Source: Acidobacteriota bacterium
GTDB lineage: Bacteria; Acidobacteriota; Terriglobia; Acidiferrales; UBA7541
Reading direction: 5' to 3'
Assembly (NCBI GenBank): GCA_003224135.1
Contig: QHYO01000183.1
Coordinates: forward strand, 6,617 to 16,700
Length of the DNA: 10,084 nucleotides
Below, in pieces: positions 7,079-10,084 of this stretch. Each line of letters starts with the position of its first letter. Positions within the stretch are counted from its first letter, which is position 1. The notes under the pieces were generated by a model. That model was not told where the DNA came from. It was given only the letters and a program-made list of their open reading frames with translations, and searched no databases. The position numbers were made by a program, and so were the translations under genes.

Positions 7079-7086
7079 GCACAGGT

Positions 7087-7095
7087 TTTATAGCA
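7087..7095 (-). promoter_or_regulatory. Candidate extended -10 for the membrane-protein gene; leaderless transcript likely
   Basis: TGCTATAAA on the minus strand ends only eight bases before the ATG at 7078-7076. A start six to eight bases downstream of the -10 would place the first nucleotide at or next to the ATG. No ribosome-binding site lies between them (the bases are ACCTGTGC). Both facts fit a leaderless mRNA. Confidence 0.45.
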
Positions 7096-7124
7096 GGGAG
7101 ACAAAAGGCGGGGAAGGAAATTGG

Positions 7125-7161
7125 GGCGAAAGGGTGCTTGACACTTCGCTTTCTTTTCGCC
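7125..7161. promoter_or_regulatory. Inverted repeat over the lexA promoter, candidate operator
   Basis: GGCGAAA (7125-7131) and TTTCGCC (7155-7161) form a 7-bp inverted repeat with centres 30 bp apart, about three helical turns. A third related half, CTTCGCT (7144-7150), lies in between. The set covers the -35 and the spacer of the lexA promoter, a natural place for repression. It is not any SOS box I know (no CTGT-N8-ACAG, GAAC-N4-GTTC or GTTC-N7-GTTC). Protein binding here is inference only. Confidence 0.3.
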
Positions 7162-7167
7162 TAGATT
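7138..7167 (+). promoter_or_regulatory. Sigma-70-type promoter of lexA
   Basis: A perfect TTGACA -35 (7138-7143), an 18-nt spacer and TAGATT (7162-7167, four of six matches to TATAAT). Transcription would start near 7174, about 66 nt before the lexA ATG. It diverges from the membrane-protein promoter at 7087-7095. Confidence 0.65.
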
Positions 7168-7239
7168 GGGTGTGCAAAGCTAACGACTCTGCGGCCGACC
7201 AACTCGGGGCCGGCACAAACTGCACCAGGAGGAAAACCC

Positions 7240-7863
7240 ATGGCCCTCACCAAACGACAGAAAGAAGTGCTGGATTACCTGGTGGCGTTCGAGACCAAGC
7301 ACGGCTACGCGCCGAGTTTTGAGGAGATCGGCAAGGGATTGAAGCTGACGTCGCTCGCGACAGTCCACAAGCACATCACGACGCTCGAAAAGAAGGGTTT
7401 CATCCGGCGCGGATATAACCAGAGCCGTTCAATTGAAATTGTGCAGTTGCCAAAGTCCGTGAAGGACCAGGTGATGGAGCGAAAGATCCAGGAACTGCCG
7501 TTGCTCGGCAGGATTGCGGCGGGCCGGCCCCTGGAAGCCGTGGAAGAACGGGAAACGATTTCACTGGGAGACTTTGCGCGAGGTGGAAACTCTTTTGTGC
7601 TGCAGGTGAAGGGAAGCTCCATGATCGAGGATCACATCATGGACGGCGACTTTGTGGTGTGCGAGCAGACGCAAGTGGCGAATGCGGGTGATATTGTTGT
7701 GGCGCTGGTACGTGGAGACGAAGCGACGCTGAAACGATTTTACCGCGAAGGTCCGGGGAAGATTCGGCTTCAACCTGCGAATTCAGAGATGGGACCGATC
7801 ATCGAGCTGGCCAGCGATGTGAAGATTCAAGGACGAGTGATTGGTGTGCTGAGGAAATACTAA
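7240..7863 (+). CDS. lexA: LexA, SOS-response transcriptional repressor
   Basis: This 207-residue protein is of normal LexA length. LexA represses DNA-damage genes as a dimer and cuts itself when RecA-ssDNA filaments form. Seen: N-terminal winged helix-turn-helix (about 5-66, LTKRQKEVLDYL, then SFEEIGKGL and ATVHKHITTLEKKGFI). Cleavage site Ala94-Gly95 lies in GRIAAGRPLEA. Catalytic Ser127 is in KGSSMIEDHIMDGD and the general base Lys165 in EATLKRFYRE. The C-terminal S24 peptidase-like domain is complete to GRVIGVLRKY. The start ATG has a textbook AGGAGG (7227-7232) seven bases upstream. It is monocistronic as far as can be seen. I find no known SOS box in its promoter, only the inverted repeat listed separately. 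Identity is secure. Confidence 0.97.
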   Translation: MALTKRQKEVLDYLVAFETKHGYAPSFEEIGKGLKLTSLATVHKHITTLEKKGFIRRGYNQSRSIEIVQLPKSVKDQVMERKIQELPLLGRIAAGRPLEAVEERETISLGDFARGGNSFVLQVKGSSMIEDHIMDGDFVVCEQTQVANAGDIVVALVRGDEATLKRFYREGPGKIRLQPANSEMGPIIELASDVKIQGRVIGVLRKY

Positions 7864-8098
7864 ACACGAAACGGCAAAGACGAAAAACGAAACGCGTGAA
7901 GACCTGAAGACGGGGTCGCAAGACAAAACGTTGTTCTCCGCTGCTACGGACTTTTACCTATCCCAAAAGCACGCCACGCGCCGTACACTGTCGAACTAGT
8001 CCCCTACTCCTTTGTTGGCCCAGAAACCCGGGTGACGATAGACTCGTCTTGAACACATGGCACGCGGGTTATTTGGGTTTCGTTGAGAGGCAGGGCGA
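7864..8098. other. Intergenic region with short purine-rich repeats after lexA
   Basis: The first 50 nt are purine-rich and repetitive. ACGAAACG occurs at 7866-7873 and 7887-7894 (21 nt apart), and TGAAGAC at 7897-7903 and 7905-7911. The rest has no hairpin terminator or clear promoter; a TTGAAC at 8049-8054 has no good -10 partner. I see no gene here. Confidence 0.45.
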
Positions 8099-9415
8099 GT
8101 GAATCGAAAATCGGGAATTGTGCGCAGGCTCAGAGAAGCGCTTGCGCTGGTGTCTGTGCTGGCACTGCTGCTGGTAAACCCAGAGAAAACGGAAGCGTAT
8201 TCAGTGACCTCGCACCAGGCGATCATCGACGTGGTGTGGGAACCGAACATCAAGCCGGCGATACGGAAGCGATTCCCGAATGCCGGGGAAGAAGAAATCG
8301 ACCGTGGGCAAGCGTATGCGTACGGCGGAGCGATTATCCAGGATTTGGGCTACTACCCTTTTGGCAGTCCGTTCTTCAGCGACCTGACACACTACATTCG
8401 AAGCGGAGATTTTATACTCGCGATGCTGCGCGATTCGCGGGACGTGTACGAGTATTCGTTTGCGCTCGGCGCCATGGCGCACTACGCGGCAGACAACAAT
8501 GGACATCGCGTGGGGGTCAACCGCGCGGTGCCCATCTTGTACCCGAAACTCAAAAAAAAGTACGGCGATAGTGTGTCGTATGAGGACGACAAACTGGCGC
8601 ACATCAAAACTGAGTTTGGATTTGACGTGCTCGAAATGGCAAAAGAACGATTCGCGCCGGAGAGCTATCACGACTATATCGGATTCGAAGTTGCGCCTCG
8701 AGTGTTGGAGCAAGCATTCCAGGAGACTTACGGACTGGACCTGAAGAAAGTACTGGGCGACGAAACTAAAGTGCTTAAGTCTTACCGTCACGCGGTCAGC
8801 GATCTCTTGCCGAAAGCGACGCGCATTGCCTGGGATCTGAAAAAGGATGAGATCCAGAAAGATGAGCCGGGAATTACGAAACAGAAATTTCTCTACAATT
8901 TGAAGCGCGCGAGCTATGAAAAGGAGTGGGGAAAGGACTACCTGAAGCCAAAGTTCAGCGACAAGGTGCTGGCGTTCATTTACAAAATTTTGCCGAAGAT
9001 TGGGCCTTTGAAAGTGCTGCAATTCAAGACTCCCACGCCGGAGACCGAACGTATGTTCGAGGCAAGTTTCAACGCGACGCTCGATCAGTACCGCAAGTTG
9101 CTGAACGAAGAACGTGAATCGGCGAAGCCGGCTTTGATGAATGGTAATTTTGATCTGGGTGAAGTCAGCGGACCGGGAAAATATAGGTTGAGCGACACGA
9201 CGCATGCCAAACTGCTGGATAGGCTTGCGGATCAGAAATTCGCAGGAATGATGCCGGAGATCCGGGCGGAACTGCTGGACTATTTTAGTGCGAGCGATAC
9301 GCCGTTTGCGATGAAGAAGGATAAGAAGCTATGGGCAAAGGTGCAGACCGAATTAGAAGAGCTGAAGAGAGCGCCGGCTGAACAGAAGGCCGCGGAAGCA
9401 GGCCAGTCACGCTAG
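8099..9415 (+). CDS. Exported zinc-dependent phospholipase C-like protein
   Basis: The protein has 438 residues from a GTG at 8099, with GAGAGG eight bases upstream. The N-terminus is a signal peptide: basic MNRKSGIVRRLR, then the hydrophobic core ALALVSVLALLLV, with cleavage probably after residues 30-34. The mature part matches the PF00882-type zinc-dependent phospholipase C fold. Candidate metal ligands: His39 in SVTSHQAI, Asp82 in GAIIQDLGYYPFGS, His98 in SDLTHYIRSGDF, His128 and Asp132 in GAMAHYAADNNGH, His136 and probably His168. The order and spacing of these motifs is what identifies the family. The region after about 190 is helical and lysine-rich, without a motif I know. The protein presumably acts outside the cytoplasm on phospholipids or another phosphoester; the substrate is unproven. 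It stands alone, 235 nt after lexA, with no sign of a shared operon. No lesion is seen. Confidence 0.85.
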   Translation: MNRKSGIVRRLREALALVSVLALLLVNPEKTEAYSVTSHQAIIDVVWEPNIKPAIRKRFPNAGEEEIDRGQAYAYGGAIIQDLGYYPFGSPFFSDLTHYIRSGDFILAMLRDSRDVYEYSFALGAMAHYAADNNGHRVGVNRAVPILYPKLKKKYGDSVSYEDDKLAHIKTEFGFDVLEMAKERFAPESYHDYIGFEVAPRVLEQAFQETYGLDLKKVLGDETKVLKSYRHAVSDLLPKATRIAWDLKKDEIQKDEPGITKQKFLYNLKRASYEKEWGKDYLKPKFSDKVLAFIYKILPKIGPLKVLQFKTPTPETERMFEASFNATLDQYRKLLNEERESAKPALMNGNFDLGEVSGPGKYRLSDTTHAKLLDRLADQKFAGMMPEIRAELLDYFSASDTPFAMKKDKKLWAKVQTELEELKRAPAEQKAAEAGQSR

Positions 9416-9529
9416 CTGCTGTTTCTGGTCATTCAAAATACGCGTTCGAATCATTAAAAAAACTGCTGTAGTGCCACCTGCCTAGCGTGAAAGAATACTC
9501 GGCTGCGCTTCGGTGCGCGAACTGCAACG

Positions 9530-10084
9530 GTGTCCAAACAAAAACCAATCCGGAAGGTGATGGCGGCGAATCGCAGCGAGATCGCGATTCGGATCTTTCG
9601 AGCTGCGAACGAACTGGGTTTGCGGACGGTGGCCGTGTATTCGAAAGAGGATCGGCTGTCGCTGCACCGGTTTAAGGCGGACGAGGCGTACCTGGTTGGC
9701 GAGGGCAAAGGGCCGGTTGAAGCGTACCTCGATATTGCGGGAATTGTAGCGTTAGCCAAAGCCAAAGGCGTGGATGCGATTCATCCGGGATACGGATTTT
9801 TGTCGGAGAATGCGGCCTTTGCGCGAGCGTGCGCGAAGGCGGGAATCACGTTTGTTGGACCCACGCCGGAATTGCTGGACTTGTTGGGAGACAAAACTGC
9901 GGCACGAGGGTTGGCGATTGCGGCGGGCGTCCCCGTTTTGCCGGGTACAGAGAAACCGGTGAAGTCGGCGGTCTAAGCACGGAAGATTGCAGCCGAAATT
10001 GGATACCCTTTGATGGTGAAGGCCGCGATGGGTGGCGGCGGGCGCGGGATGCGCGTGGTGCGTGATGAAACGGAGTTGGAGGCG
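9530..10084 (+). pseudogene. pyc: Pyruvate carboxylase, biotin-carboxylase domain, interrupted by an in-frame TAA and cut by the window edge
   Basis: Pyruvate carboxylase makes oxaloacetate from pyruvate, bicarbonate and ATP. Seen: a biotin-carboxylase N-terminus ([20 protein letters not shown], then [54 protein letters not shown]). [26 protein letters not shown] favours pyruvate carboxylase over acetyl-CoA carboxylase AccC. The frame stops at TAA 9974-9976 after residue 148. The very next codons in the same frame continue the domain: [20 protein letters not shown], then the ATP-grasp glycine loop [10 protein letters not shown], open to the right edge. No frame change is needed, so this looks like a point mutation, probably GAA to TAA. 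The GTG at 9530 is the best start by family alignment. No good Shine-Dalgarno sequence is visible, and the frame is open upstream to a TGA at 9488. Confidence 0.85.

Noticed and set aside
8201..9205. 334-residue open frame on the minus strand opposite the phospholipase gene
   Set aside because: Its residue pattern is the mirror of a well-supported coding gene and shows no family motif. The plus-strand gene has a signal peptide, metal motifs and a ribosome site.

Overview
The window looks like a chromosomal segment of a moderately GC-rich Acidobacteriota (Koribacter/Acidobacteriales-like) bacterium. That placement is inference. It rests on the gene families, the two hairpin repeats with a TTCAG loop (minus-strand reading), the GTCATCCTGAG...AAGGATCT-type intergenic palindrome, and promoters of the TGCTATNAT type. 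I see no plasmid, phage, IS or CRISPR signature. Most of it is ordinary housekeeping sequence, and I did not find a convincing undescribed multi-gene system.

Layout. 1-976 (+): 3' part of a metal-dependent amidohydrolase (prolidase/imidazolonepropionase-like), broken by a small deletion that removes the catalytic Asp segment. 1127-1449 (-): decayed gene for a small DUF6632-like membrane protein, readable only across two +1 frameshifts. 1651-2565 (+): intact exported alpha/beta hydrolase. 2161-3546 (-) and 3870-5726 (-): beta and gamma-alpha subunits of a 2-oxoacid:ferredoxin oxidoreductase (korB, korA). The alpha subunit looks complete. The beta subunit lacks its N-terminal CxxC cluster motif and has lost its normal C-terminal end, so its frame runs 405 nt into the hydrolase gene antisense. 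Between korA and korB lie a strong terminator-like hairpin and three intergenic repeat units. 6077-7078 (-): multi-pass membrane protein of unknown function, possibly leaderless. 7240-7863 (+): lexA with a good promoter and an inverted repeat over it. 8099-9415 (+): exported zinc-dependent phospholipase C-like protein. 9530-10084 (+): biotin-carboxylase end of a pyruvate carboxylase, interrupted by an in-frame TAA.

Functionally, KorAB (2-oxoglutarate or a related 2-oxoacid to acyl-CoA plus reduced ferredoxin, or the reverse) and pyruvate carboxylase (pyruvate to oxaloacetate) both belong to central carbon metabolism around the TCA cycle. They are not in one operon. LexA, the phospholipase and the membrane protein are unrelated neighbours.

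The most notable property of the window is the density of lesions. Four of the nine protein genes carry damage: two deletions at ligand-bearing sites, a lost stop codon, two single-base frameshifts and one nonsense codon. The other five look intact. Either the genome is decaying, or the sequence is an error-prone or chimeric assembly. Raw reads or a close relative would decide.
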